From: a virus
Virus record (IMG/VR): IMGVR_UViG_3300035670_000259
Coordinates: 1 to 56,186 of that record
Direction: 5' to 3' (one strand)
Length of the DNA stretch: 56,186 nucleotides
Shown here: positions 21,863 to 27,684 of the stretch, in pieces
Numbering within the stretch: position 1 is the first letter of the stretch
Layout: every line of letters starts with the position of its first letter
Translations under genes and position numbers: made by a program
Notes under the pieces: model-generated
The model's input: only the letters and a program-made list of their open reading frames with translations
Databases searched by the model: none
Told to the model about the DNA's origin: nothing

Positions 21863-21967
21863 ATGGCTTGTAACTGGTCTAAGATGAATGGTTATTGGTA
21901 CTGTTCTCATTGTGGAAAACAAGTAAAAGATAGTTCTAAGAAAGATTGTCCATTTAAGGCCCCATAG
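21863..21967 (+). CDS. Tiny Cys-rich protein, 34 aa
   Basis: AAGGAG then ATG 21863. WYCSHCGKQV gives a C-x-x-C pair, with other Cys at residues 3 and 29: a single zinc-ribbon-like knuckle. The C-terminal codons and the TAG stop lie within tRNA-Glu (10-base overlap). Confidence 0.5.
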   Translation: MACNWSKMNGYWYCSHCGKQVKDSSKKDCPFKAP

Positions 21968-22032
21968 ATTACTGGCTAGATCACCGCCCTTTCAAGGCGG
22001 AGGAACGGGATCGATACCCGTTGGGGCTACCA
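21958..22032 (+). tRNA. tRNA-Glu (TTC)
   Basis: Acceptor GGCCCCA/TGGGGCT, anticodon loop CTTTCAA in CCGCC/GGCGG, encoded CCA. T-loop is ATCGATA, off consensus. Confidence 0.9.
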
Positions 22033-22039
22033 ATATAAT

Positions 22040-22116
22040 GCTTCCGTAGCTCAACTGAATAGAGTAACACGCTACGAACGTGTAGGTTAGGGGTTTGAAT
22101 CCTCTCGGGAGCTCCA
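22040..22116 (+). tRNA. tRNA-Arg (ACG)
   Basis: Acceptor GCTTCCG/CGGGAGC, anticodon loop CTACGAA, T-loop TTTGAAT, encoded CCA. A34 here is normal for bacteria and is edited to inosine by TadA. Confidence 0.93.
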
Positions 22117-22123
22117 ATACTAT

Positions 22124-22198
22124 GCTGGATAAGGTGTACCGGTTGCATTCCTCACTGTGACTGAGGCGGACGTGGTTCGATTCCACTATCCAGTACCA
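22124..22198 (+). tRNA. tRNA-His (GTG)
   Basis: Anticodon loop CTGTGAC in CCTCA/TGAGG, T-loop TTCGATT, encoded CCA. No G-1/C73 pair is encoded in the usual way (discriminator A). Confidence 0.9.
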
Positions 22199-22217
22199 AA
22201 CTAAAATAAGTAACTTA

Positions 22218-22293
<76 letters not shown>

Positions 22294-22294
22294 T

Positions 22295-22386
22295 GGAAGT
22301 GGGTGTCGGTACACAGGGAGGTCTTATAAACCTTCTAGCGCCAGATCAGCGTTCTCGACTAGGTTCAACTCCTAGCACTTCTACCA
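22295..22386 (+). tRNA. Class II tRNA with TAT anticodon
   Basis: 92 nt. Acceptor GGAAGTG/CACTTCT, anticodon stem GAGGT/ACCTT with loop CTTATAA giving TAT (Ile AUA), long variable arm (AGCGC/GCGTT), T-loop TTCAACT, CCA. A long arm belongs to Leu, Ser or Tyr tRNAs, while TAT decodes Ile, so charging identity is uncertain. D-arm is very short. Confidence 0.75.
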
Positions 22387-22390
22387 ATTT

Positions 22391-22478
22391 GGACAGGTGG
22401 GCGAGTGGTTTATGCCTGCAGTCTTGAAAACTGCCGAACGGCAACGTTCCGTGGGTTCGAATCCCACCCTGTCCGCCA
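22391..22478 (+). tRNA. tRNA-Ser (TGA)
   Basis: Class II, 88 nt. Acceptor GGACAGG/CCTGTCC, anticodon loop CTTGAAA, variable arm with GAACGG/CCGT pairing, encoded CCA. Confidence 0.95.
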
Positions 22479-22486
22479 ATTAAACC

Positions 22487-22515
22487 TTGCACTATGCTCT
22501 TTTTTAAGTTATTAT
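22487..22515 (+). promoter_or_regulatory. Promoter inside the tRNA array
   Basis: TTGCAC (22487-22492), 17 bases, TATTAT (22510-22515). Confidence 0.55.
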
Positions 22516-22544
22516 AATTTATAAGATGAAAAAGTGGAATAGAT

Positions 22545-22667
22545 ATGACAAATCTTTTTAAGTCGTTTAGTAATGCTAAATACGCTAGTATTCTTATGAG
22601 TGATCCTACTATTAGAAATACTCGTTTAGCTGCTCGTATGCTTAGAGCTATTGGTATTAACATTTAG
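22545..22667 (+). CDS. Small helical protein, 40 aa
   Basis: ATG 22545 follows the promoter at 22487. Reads MTNLFKSFSNAKYAS and ends RMLRAIGINI; basic and amphipathic. TAG stop with TAA two codons later. Unknown. Confidence 0.5.
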   Translation: MTNLFKSFSNAKYASILMSDPTIRNTRLAARMLRAIGINI

Positions 22668-22674
22668 TTATAAA

Positions 22675-22764
22675 GGTGTTGTGGATGAGTGGTCGATATC
22701 ACCTCCCTGCTAAGGAGGCAGACCCGAAAGGGTCTCCAGGGTTCGAATCCCTGCGGCACCGCCA
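22675..22764 (+). tRNA. tRNA-Ser (GCT)
   Basis: Class II, 90 nt. Anticodon loop CTGCTAA in CCTCC/GGAGG, variable arm GACCC-GAAA-GGGTC, encoded CCA. Third Ser isoacceptor. Confidence 0.95.
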
Positions 22765-22773
22765 TAATTAATT

Positions 22774-22932
22774 ATGTTATACAAATTTCCAGACTCTGAC
22801 ATTGAAGCTAAATTTGAAATGACTGAGCTAGAGCTTAAAATGACTCTTCTACAACGGGGAGAACCTTCAGTTGTTCTAGTTGTAGACAAAGCAGATTTAG
22901 CTAAAGCCTTTAAGAAGGTGTACTTCAAGTAA
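22774..22932 (+). CDS. Hypothetical protein, 52 aa
   Basis: MLYKFPDSDIEAKFEMTE start, then amphipathic strands (SVVLVVDKADLAKAFKKVYF). No clear ribosome site. Sits between tRNA-Ser and tRNA-Leu; unknown function. Confidence 0.5.
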   Translation: MLYKFPDSDIEAKFEMTELELKMTLLQRGEPSVVLVVDKADLAKAFKKVYFK

Positions 22933-22940
22933 CTTTGTTC

Positions 22941-22969
22941 TTGCTAAATAGCTTAGATTGAAGTATAGT
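22941..22969 (+). promoter_or_regulatory. Promoter for tRNA-Leu(TAA)
   Basis: TTGCTA (22941-22946), 17 bases, TATAGT (22964-22969), nine bases before the tRNA. Confidence 0.65.
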
Positions 22970-22978
22970 TATTATATT

Positions 22979-23061
22979 GCCCCCTTGGTGAAAAGGTAGC
23001 CACGAGAGACTTAAAATCTCTTGCTTCATGCGTGCTGGTTCGAGTCCGGCAGGGGGTACCA
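22979..23061 (+). tRNA. tRNA-Leu (TAA), class II
   Basis: 83 nt. Acceptor GCCCCCT/AGGGGGT, anticodon loop CTTAAAA, variable arm TTGCTTCATGCGTG, encoded CCA. Confidence 0.94.
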
Positions 23062-23236
23062 AAATTAGAAAAGGCGTAGCAGTCTTGCCTGATGGAAAGA
23101 TCAAATAGACTGTAAAATCCTGACCGTTTGAACTCTGCAGAGGCGCAGTCAAGGTGCTAGATTGCTAGGTCTATCTGCCAAAACCTAGTAGGAGCTTGGA
23201 GATTGCGCAATCTCCAAGCTCTCCCACATTCAATTT
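23062..23236 (+). ncRNA. Structured spacer with a 30-bp perfect palindrome
   Basis: 175 bases, no gene. GAGCTTGGAGATTGC (23192-23206) is followed at once by its exact reverse complement (23207-23221). Upstream are smaller inverted pieces and a GACTGTAAAATCC block that looks like a tRNA-Tyr anticodon arm remnant. No T-run follows the palindrome. Confidence 0.45.
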
Positions 23237-23312
23237 GGGCCTGTAGCTCAATGGTTAGAGCTGAGCGCTCATAACGCTTAGGTTGGGGGTTCGAGTCCCT
23301 CTATCCGCACCA
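23237..23312 (+). tRNA. tRNA-Met (CAT) with mismatched acceptor
   Basis: Anticodon loop CTCATAA in GAGCG/CGCTT, T-loop TTCGAGT, CCA. The acceptor GGGCCTG against TATCCGC leaves about three mismatches of seven, so this looks like a chimera of two tRNA genes or a pseudogene. Confidence 0.7.
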
Positions 23313-23316
23313 TTAC

Positions 23317-23330
23317 TTTGATGATACACT
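23317..23330 (+). repeat. Orphan half of the stem-loop repeat
   Basis: TTTGATGATACACT is identical to the left arm of copy C, but no right arm follows. Confidence 0.5.
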
Positions 23331-23347
23331 GAAGGACTATACATGCC

Positions 23348-23551
23348 ATGAAATTCTCGATGCACTCAAGAGGCTTTCCAGATTCAAAATCACAATCATT
23401 TGATGAGCATACCGCTCCAAAGTGGTTGTGTGAAGGTGGTCTTGCAGGATCGACTATGGATAACAGATGGTTCTGGAATGGTTACGTTCTTACTTTGAAG
23501 ATTGGTCAAAGTGTTGATACGGATTTTCAGACTATAACAAGAATAGAATAA
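23348..23551 (+). CDS. Hypothetical protein, 67 aa
   Basis: GAAGGA before the ATG. Contains WLCEGGLAGSTMDNRWFWNG and a strand-rich end. No known family. The GC-rich insert begins right after its stop. Confidence 0.5.
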   Translation: MKFSMHSRGFPDSKSQSFDEHTAPKWLCEGGLAGSTMDNRWFWNGYVLTLKIGQSVDTDFQTITRIE

Positions 23552-23552
23552 T

Positions 23553-23744
23553 GCTTCTGCCGGCGGATCCGGTGGCGACGCCTACTGGGAAGATGTGTAT
23601 CGTTTGATTCAAGAAAGCGCAGAAGAAGAAGACGAAGTGTTGGCAGAACTGTTCGAACACTTCAATGTCTGGGACTGGTATGAAGAGGAAGAAGAGAATC
23701 TCGAGATTGATCTTGACGGCGGTTTGAGTTCCATCAACGAATAA
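23553..23744 (+). pseudogene. 5'-truncated acidic ORF at GC-rich junction
   Basis: The open frame runs from after a TAG at 23544 to TAA at 23742-23744 (NASAGGSGGDAYWEDV..., then Glu-rich, ending DGGLSSINE) with no ATG or ribosome site. Composition jumps to GC-rich here. Likely the tail of a gene cut by the recombination that brought the insert. Confidence 0.5.
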
Positions 23745-23750
23745 TAATGG

Positions 23751-23779
23751 TTGACACGGCCCTACTCATGTGCTATTGT
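23751..23779 (+). promoter_or_regulatory. Promoter in GC-rich insert
   Basis: TTGACA (23751-23756), 17 bases ending TGC, TATTGT (23774-23779). Confidence 0.75.
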
Positions 23780-23813
23780 ATGTGAGTAGGGCAACGCTGC
23801 TGAGGAGCACAAC

Positions 23814-24119
23814 ATGGCAAAACCCGCTCGTAAGACTGTAGAAGTTGGCACACTGCTGCGCCGCGCGAACTATTTCCTCGCAAGCAAGAACACCACCGCA
23901 GAAGAGCGCGAAGTGATGTGCGGCTTCATTGAAGGCGTGCTGTTTGACACTGGCAACTATCGCGGCTTTGCTTACCTGCCCAAAGAAGACTACACGGGCG
24001 ACACAGACTTCCAAAGCGATGGCACTCGTCGTCGTTACTTCGTCAGCGGCACTATTGATGCTGACTATGAGGCAGCTGACGTTCTGATTGCGAAACACTA
24101 CTATGGGAGGGGAATCTAA
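23814..24119 (+). CDS. Hypothetical phage protein, 101 aa
   Basis: Basic N-terminus, then RRANYFLASKNTTAEEREVMCGFIEGVLFDTGNYRGF-type text as in many small alphaproteobacterial-phage proteins. GAGGAG site before ATG. No membrane segment. Function unknown. Confidence 0.7.
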   Translation: MAKPARKTVEVGTLLRRANYFLASKNTTAEEREVMCGFIEGVLFDTGNYRGFAYLPKEDYTGDTDFQSDGTRRRYFVSGTIDADYEAADVLIAKHYYGRGI

Positions 24120-24120
24120 G

Positions 24121-24276
24121 ATGCCCAATTGGTTGATTGTGATGCTGACGGCGATGTTCTTTTTGATCGGCGTAAGTGCTGCGGTGTTTACTTTTAAAGA
24201 GTGTGGATGGAAGACGTTATTTTTAGGCAACGGCGGCTTTTCGGCTGCAATGATGGGAATGTGCAAGGAGAACTGA
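24121..24276 (+). CDS. Small membrane protein, 51 aa
   Basis: ATG 24121 directly after the upstream stop. Residues 4-24 (WLIVMLTAMFFLIGVSAAVFTF) are a membrane segment; short Gly-rich tail. Unknown. Confidence 0.55.
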   Translation: MPNWLIVMLTAMFFLIGVSAAVFTFKECGWKTLFLGNGGFSAAMMGMCKEN

Positions 24277-24277
24277 A

Positions 24278-24367
24278 ATGGATATGTATCTGACTGACTA
24301 CCTTGAGTTTATCAACGATCTACTCGAGCAAGCCGAAGCTGATGGCTATGTAATGGAGACCTGCTGA
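24278..24367 (+). CDS. Tiny acidic protein, 29 aa
   Basis: AAGGAG then ATG 24278; MDMYLTDYLEFINDLLEQ, acidic amphipathic helix. Its TGA overlaps the next ATG by one base, suggesting coupling with the amber-containing ORF. Confidence 0.45.
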   Translation: MDMYLTDYLEFINDLLEQAEADGYVMETC

Positions 24368-24564
24368 TGTTTTACGTATACTTCGCCCGTGGCTACATGA
24401 ACGAGGAAATGATCGCTGAATGCCGCACTGCATCGGCTGCTCGTGCTCGTGCTGATTAGGAGTTCATCAACGGCGCTCGTGACATCGCAGTCTACGACGA
24501 GATGGGCGTGATGCTGTACCAACCCGAGATGGACGATGAAGGCTTCTTGATCGAAGAGTACTAA
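24367..24564 (+). CDS. Small protein gene interrupted by an in-frame amber codon
   Basis: From ATG 24367, 30 codons (MFYVYFARGYMNEEM... ending AARARAD), TAG at 24457-24459, then 34 more in-frame codons (EFINGARDIAVYDEMG... ending FLIEEY) and TAA. Codon use and protein character are continuous across the TAG, so the full 65-residue product looks like one protein. Either amber readthrough by the CTA tRNA of this phage gives the full protein, or a CAG-to-TAG-type change has made it a pseudogene. Start overlaps the preceding stop. Confidence 0.55.
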
Positions 24565-24582
24565 GGCCCCGCTAATAAGGGG

Positions 24583-24610
24583 TTGACATCTCCTAGAACG
24601 ATGCTATAAC
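24583..24610 (+). promoter_or_regulatory. Promoter in GC-rich insert
   Basis: TTGACA (24583-24588), 16 bases ending ATGC, TATAAC (24605-24610). A short CCCC/GGGG hairpin just before may end the previous transcript. Confidence 0.75.
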
Positions 24611-24642
24611 TAACACATAGGGCAACACAAGAGGACACTGCG

Positions 24643-24933
24643 ATGAATAACCTTGCTACCGCACTGACTGCAATCCACAAGATGGACCAGGATCAACTGA
24701 ACGCTGTGGTACGTGCGATCAAAGACCGCCGCACCTATCTTGCTCGCCAGAAGGCTGTGACCTTTGCTGTTGGCGACCGTGTTAGCTTCGCTGCTCGCGG
24801 TATGCAGGTGCTGGGCACTGTGACCAAAGTCAACATCAAGACCATCCAAGTCAAGCAGGACAATGCCTACACGGTGTGGAAGGTTCATGCAAGCCTGCTG
24901 TCGCCCGTAAGGAAAATGGTTGACACAGTCTAA
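24643..24933 (+). CDS. SH3/KOW-like small protein, 96 aa
   Basis: N-terminal helices, then FAVGDRVSFAARGMQVLGTVTKVNIKTIQVKQ, a five-strand KOW/SH3-like barrel pattern seen in short phage proteins and transcription-elongation modules. Possible nucleic-acid or RNA-polymerase contact; not proven. The next promoter begins inside its end. Confidence 0.65.
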   Translation: MNNLATALTAIHKMDQDQLNAVVRAIKDRRTYLARQKAVTFAVGDRVSFAARGMQVLGTVTKVNIKTIQVKQDNAYTVWKVHASLLSPVRKMVDTV

Positions 24934-24948
24934 GGGCTGTGCTATAAC
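24920..24948 (+). promoter_or_regulatory. Promoter in GC-rich insert
   Basis: TTGACA (24920-24925), 17 bases ending TGC, TATAAC (24943-24948). Confidence 0.75.
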
Positions 24949-24979
24949 TAAGCATAGGCAACGAAGAAGGAACAAGAAG

Positions 24980-25060
24980 ATGGGCGCTGTGGTTGGATGC
25001 TTTGTTTTTTTTACGGTGCTGGTGGTGGTAACTGCAATCTATGAGGTGTTTTTCGAATGA
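24980..25060 (+). CDS. Tiny membrane protein, 26 aa
   Basis: AAGGAAC then ATG 24980. Nearly all hydrophobic (VVGCFVFFTVLVVVTAIY), single membrane span. Its end overlaps the next ATG by 4 bases. Unknown. Confidence 0.45.
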   Translation: MGAVVGCFVFFTVLVVVTAIYEVFFE

Positions 25061-25218
25061 TTGAAGAACTGATTGCAATCGAGCAGCTGGAGCGGATCCA
25101 ACGACTGATCCAGAACGGTAACACGGATTTGGCTCTGGCACACATCCAAGCATCGCTGGAAGAGCGCAAGCGGCGTGTGACACGGTTCGAAGAGGAGATG
25201 GACAACGTTCCGATCTAA
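25057..25218 (+). CDS. Small coiled-coil protein, 53 aa
   Basis: Reads MIEELIAIEQLERIQRLIQ and ends RVTRFEEEMDNVPI, a long heptad-like helix. ATGA overlap with the membrane peptide. Common style in GC-rich phage cargo; function unknown. Confidence 0.55.
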   Translation: MIEELIAIEQLERIQRLIQNGNTDLALAHIQASLEERKRRVTRFEEEMDNVPI

Positions 25219-25224
25219 GATTTT

Positions 25225-25301
25225 GGCCGTGTAGCCCAACGGGTAGAGGCAGCGGACTTAAAATCCGCACAGTATCGGTTCGAATCCGATCACGGCTACC
25301 A
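25225..25301 (+). tRNA. tRNA with TAA anticodon, short variable loop
   Basis: 77 nt class I body. Acceptor GGCCGTG/CACGGCT, D-arm with AACGGGTAGAGG, anticodon loop CTTAAAA giving TAA, T-loop TTCGAAT, CCA. Leu tRNAs normally have a long arm (as at 22979), so this may be charged with another amino acid or be an unusual Leu tRNA. Confidence 0.85.
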
Positions 25302-25306
25302 AACAT

Positions 25307-25383
25307 GGGACCTTAGCTCAATTGGTTAGAGCCCCCCGCTCATAACGGGTCGGTTGGGGGTTCGAGTCCCTCCGGGCCTACCA
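25307..25383 (+). tRNA. tRNA-Met (CAT)
   Basis: Anticodon loop CTCATAA in CCCCG/CGGGT, T-loop TTCGAGT, CCA. Acceptor has two weak pairs. Last tRNA of the island. Confidence 0.85.
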
Positions 25384-25409
25384 TAAACAAATAGAAAGAA
25401 GTATTACAA

Positions 25410-25697
25410 ATGAAATTTAAACCTTTGGGATCACGAGTCCTAGTAAAACGTAAAGAAGCTGAAGAAGTTACTTCAGGTGGCTTGATTATCCCAGAAGTAG
25501 CAAAAGAGCGTCCTTCCGAAGGTGTTGTACGCGCTGTAGGAGACGGTGATCGAGACGATCGTGGCACTCTTATTCCAACAGCTGTCTCAGTAGGTGATAC
25601 TGTACTATTTGGTAAATGGTCTGGCACCGAGATTGAGTTAGACGGAGAGTCTCTGCTTATTATCACTGAGAAGGATATTTTAGGCATAGTCTCGTAG
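25410..25697 (+). CDS. groES: Co-chaperonin GroES
   Basis: 95 residues. KPLGSRVLVKRKEAEEVTSGGLIIPE is the GroES roof and mobile loop, VSVGDTVLFGKWSGTEIELDGESLLIITEKDILGIV the core barrel. Phage GroES (compare T4 gp31) pairs with host GroEL to fold capsid protein. TAG stop, then a terminator. Confidence 0.96.
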   Translation: MKFKPLGSRVLVKRKEAEEVTSGGLIIPEVAKERPSEGVVRAVGDGDRDDRGTLIPTAVSVGDTVLFGKWSGTEIELDGESLLIITEKDILGIVS

Positions 25698-25751
25698 ACG
25701 ACGCGTAGGTATATCAGAGGGGGTTAACCTGCTGCTTGTTGTCCGAGATGA

Positions 25752-25782
25752 GGCTCTCCTAGGAAACTAGGAGAGCCTTTTA
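25752..25782 (+). terminator. Rho-independent terminator
   Basis: GGCTCTCCTAG pairs with CTAGGAGAGCC around GAAA, followed by TTTT. It closes the tRNA/GroES region. Bases 25698-25751 hold nothing recognised. Confidence 0.92.
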
Positions 25783-25815
25783 CCATATTTACCTCCATTT
25801 AAAATAAATTTTAAT

Positions 25816-25844
25816 TTAACAAAAGGTTATAGTTCTGATACTAT
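25816..25844 (+). promoter_or_regulatory. Promoter with near-leaderless geometry
   Basis: TTAACA (25816-25821), 17 bases, TACTAT (25839-25844). ATG is at 25854, nine bases on, with no ribosome site. Confidence 0.6.
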
Positions 25845-25853
25845 AAAAATAAG

Positions 25854-26333
25854 ATGTTTACAAAAAGCCAAATCGAAGAAATAGTAAATCTACTGATTAC
25901 CCTAGATTCTAATACTAAGATTTATCTGGGGTGTGATAGTGTACGTACTTTTAGAAACGGTAGATTCTATGGTAGATACGCGACTGTTTGTATCGTTCAT
26001 AAAAATGGTAATAAAGGTTGTAAGATATTTAGCCATACTTCTATGGAACCTGACTACGATCTTAAACAAGGCAGACCTAAAATGCGTATGATGAATGAGG
26101 TACAAAAAGTATGTCAGCTATATACACAGTTAGCACCATTTATTGATGAATTTGATATTGAAATTCACCTTGACATTAACACTGATCCTAAGCATGGGTC
26201 TAATTGTGCTGCAAACGAAGCTGCAGGGTATGTTCTAGGTATGACTGGTATAACTCCAAAACTTAAACCTGAAAGCTGGGCTGCTAGCTTCGGAGCGGAT
26301 GGAGTAGCACACGGGAGAGTCGGAGTTGAGTGA
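25854..26333 (+). CDS. RNase H-like protein, YkuK (DUF458) family
   Basis: 159 residues. KIYLGCDSVRT is the first strand with catalytic-type Asp, followed by YATVCIVHKNGNKG, DIEIHLDINTDPKHGSN and NEAAGYVLGM. These match the YkuK ribonuclease H-like family. It probably cuts RNA or RNA-DNA hybrids; biological role unclear. Confidence 0.82.
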   Translation: MFTKSQIEEIVNLLITLDSNTKIYLGCDSVRTFRNGRFYGRYATVCIVHKNGNKGCKIFSHTSMEPDYDLKQGRPKMRMMNEVQKVCQLYTQLAPFIDEFDIEIHLDINTDPKHGSNCAANEAAGYVLGMTGITPKLKPESWAASFGADGVAHGRVGVE

Positions 26334-26619
26334 TCCAAAAGACAGCTACAGGCTAAAGAATTTACGAGTATTTACAGAGCGAATTGTCTCTATGATGCGA
26401 GATTATGATATTAGCCTGAAACAAGCTGTCTTATGGGATATGGAAGGATTTGGAAACTATGACCCTACAATATCTGCTCATATTCAACATTATCTGTTAG
26501 TAAATGGTATTCGTAACGCAAACGATAGACTTTTTTATATCAAAGTTCTACGCGGATTCACACCTGATATTAAATTAAAAGAGTTAGAAAATAACAATGA
26601 CACCCCAGGAGATAAGTGA
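26326..26619 (+). CDS. Hypothetical protein, 97 aa
   Basis: TTG at 26326 preceded by GGAG and overlapping the previous stop; no in-frame ATG fits better. Helical, polar, with SLKQAVLWDMEGF and a C-terminal acidic tail. Unknown. Confidence 0.6.
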   Translation: MSDPKDSYRLKNLRVFTERIVSMMRDYDISLKQAVLWDMEGFGNYDPTISAHIQHYLLVNGIRNANDRLFYIKVLRGFTPDIKLKELENNNDTPGDK

Positions 26620-26836
26620 TTACAAGTTAAAGTGGTTACCCGGTTATTCAGTACGCCTACATTCTGATTTAGACTGGACAGGTAAAGATTGGTGTAGGAA
26701 AAACTTAGAACGACATCAGTGGAGTTTTAAGCCTTGGACAGCAGTATATGAGCATACTTTTTATTTTGAGGATCAGAAAGCTGCTCAAAATTTTGAACTA
26801 GAATTTGGAACCTTTGCAAACCAAAAGAGGGTATAA
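26597..26836 (+). CDS. Hypothetical protein, 79 aa
   Basis: Overlaps the previous gene by 23 bases. Aromatic-rich (WLPGYSVRLHSDLDWTGKDWC), pattern seen in short phage proteins; unknown function. Confidence 0.6.
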   Translation: MTPQEISDYKLKWLPGYSVRLHSDLDWTGKDWCRKNLERHQWSFKPWTAVYEHTFYFEDQKAAQNFELEFGTFANQKRV

Positions 26837-27207
26837 TGTCTAAACAATATGTTGTAGTAACCACAGTGCAAACTTTTCGCCATCGTTATGTAATTCCGGT
26901 AGACAAGCTTCAAGCACGTAACCCAAATAATACTGTAGATCCTGCATGGGCTCTAGACTGTGTTACTTGTGAAGAAGTAAAAGAGTTTTCTCAGCTTCAT
27001 CTGGGAGAGCAGATTCTTGATTCTAAAGTAGCCTCAGAAGAAGAAGTTCTCGAGTTGTTTGACTCTGATAATGGCTATCTGAAAGGTTGGGATCTTGACT
27101 ATAAACTTGAGTGGATCAATGATTGCTGGGAAGGCTCACAAGAATCTTATCATTCCTATCTTTCTCGTAGATTTAGTGAGACTAAAGAGTCTAACTCTGT
27201 TTTGTAG
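26836..27207 (+). CDS. Hypothetical protein, 123 aa
   Basis: Start shares one base with the upstream stop. N-terminal strands (QYVVVTTVQTFRHRYVIPV) then acidic region. Ends in TAG. Not recognised. Confidence 0.65.
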   Translation: MSKQYVVVTTVQTFRHRYVIPVDKLQARNPNNTVDPAWALDCVTCEEVKEFSQLHLGEQILDSKVASEEEVLELFDSDNGYLKGWDLDYKLEWINDCWEGSQESYHSYLSRRFSETKESNSVL

Positions 27208-27251
27208 TGTAGTAAATATATCACACTTATCAGATAAAATGTAAAATACAC

Positions 27252-27281
27252 TTGACGAGTGCTATTCTATAATTATATACT
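27252..27281 (+). promoter_or_regulatory. Sigma70-like promoter
   Basis: TTGACG (27252-27257), 18 bases, TATACT (27276-27281). Confidence 0.6.
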
Positions 27282-27295
27282 ATAAAGGTAATCAG

Positions 27296-27520
27296 ATGAA
27301 ACAACTTAAAGCTGGTGATTGGGTTAAGCTTTACCCTAAATCACCCTCAGCTAACTCTCGTATTGAAGCAAACGGAAATCACTGGGTCGTACAAGAACTA
27401 TTTCCTACTCAAATGCGTGTGCGCTCCTCGGAGCGCACATTTGGTTCTAAGAACGCTAAAAGATACGATGGTATGATTATTTGGCTAGAGCACGACCCTA
27501 ACTATGACTGGTCATTATGA
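27296..27520 (+). CDS. Hypothetical protein, 74 aa
   Basis: MKQLKAGDWVKLYPKSPSA start, then strand-rich with a WVVQELFPTQMRVR core; may be an SH3-like barrel. Unknown function. Confidence 0.6.
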   Translation: MKQLKAGDWVKLYPKSPSANSRIEANGNHWVVQELFPTQMRVRSSERTFGSKNAKRYDGMIIWLEHDPNYDWSL

Positions 27521-27684
27521 AACGTAACAACCCTATATCCATAGAATACTATTTAGATGTTAGAATCACGCAGTTACGAGAAGATATGGCTAAAGCCAGT
27601 GATCCTTATGACGTAATGTGGTATAATAGACTAGTTCAAGAAATTTTATGGATCAAACGAGTAATTGAAGGCTCAGAAAAATGA
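27517..27684 (+). CDS. Small helical protein, 55 aa
   Basis: ATGA overlaps on both sides. Helical (YYLDVRITQLREDMAKAS, then LVQEILWIKRVIEG). Not recognised; likely co-translated with the peroxiredoxin. Confidence 0.6.
   Translation: MKRNNPISIEYYLDVRITQLREDMAKASDPYDVMWYNRLVQEILWIKRVIEGSEK

Larger units (their letters stand above)
23555..25220. mobile_element. GC-rich foreign insert
   Basis: Base and codon use (frequent GCC, CGC, CTG) differ sharply from both flanks. It begins in a truncated ORF and ends just before a tRNA-Leu. Seven small phage-type genes with their own TTGACA promoters lie inside. No transposase or terminal repeat seen; likely homologous or illegitimate exchange with another phage. 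Confidence 0.65.

Noticed and set aside
23544-23744. Second amber-interrupted gene at the GC-rich joint
   Set aside because: The TAG at 23544 is preceded in the same frame by TAA at 23535, so readthrough gives no longer protein; a truncated ORF is the simpler reading.
25225-25301. Ochre suppressor
   Set aside because: The anticodon TAA reads UUA (Leu), not the UAA stop, which would need TTA.
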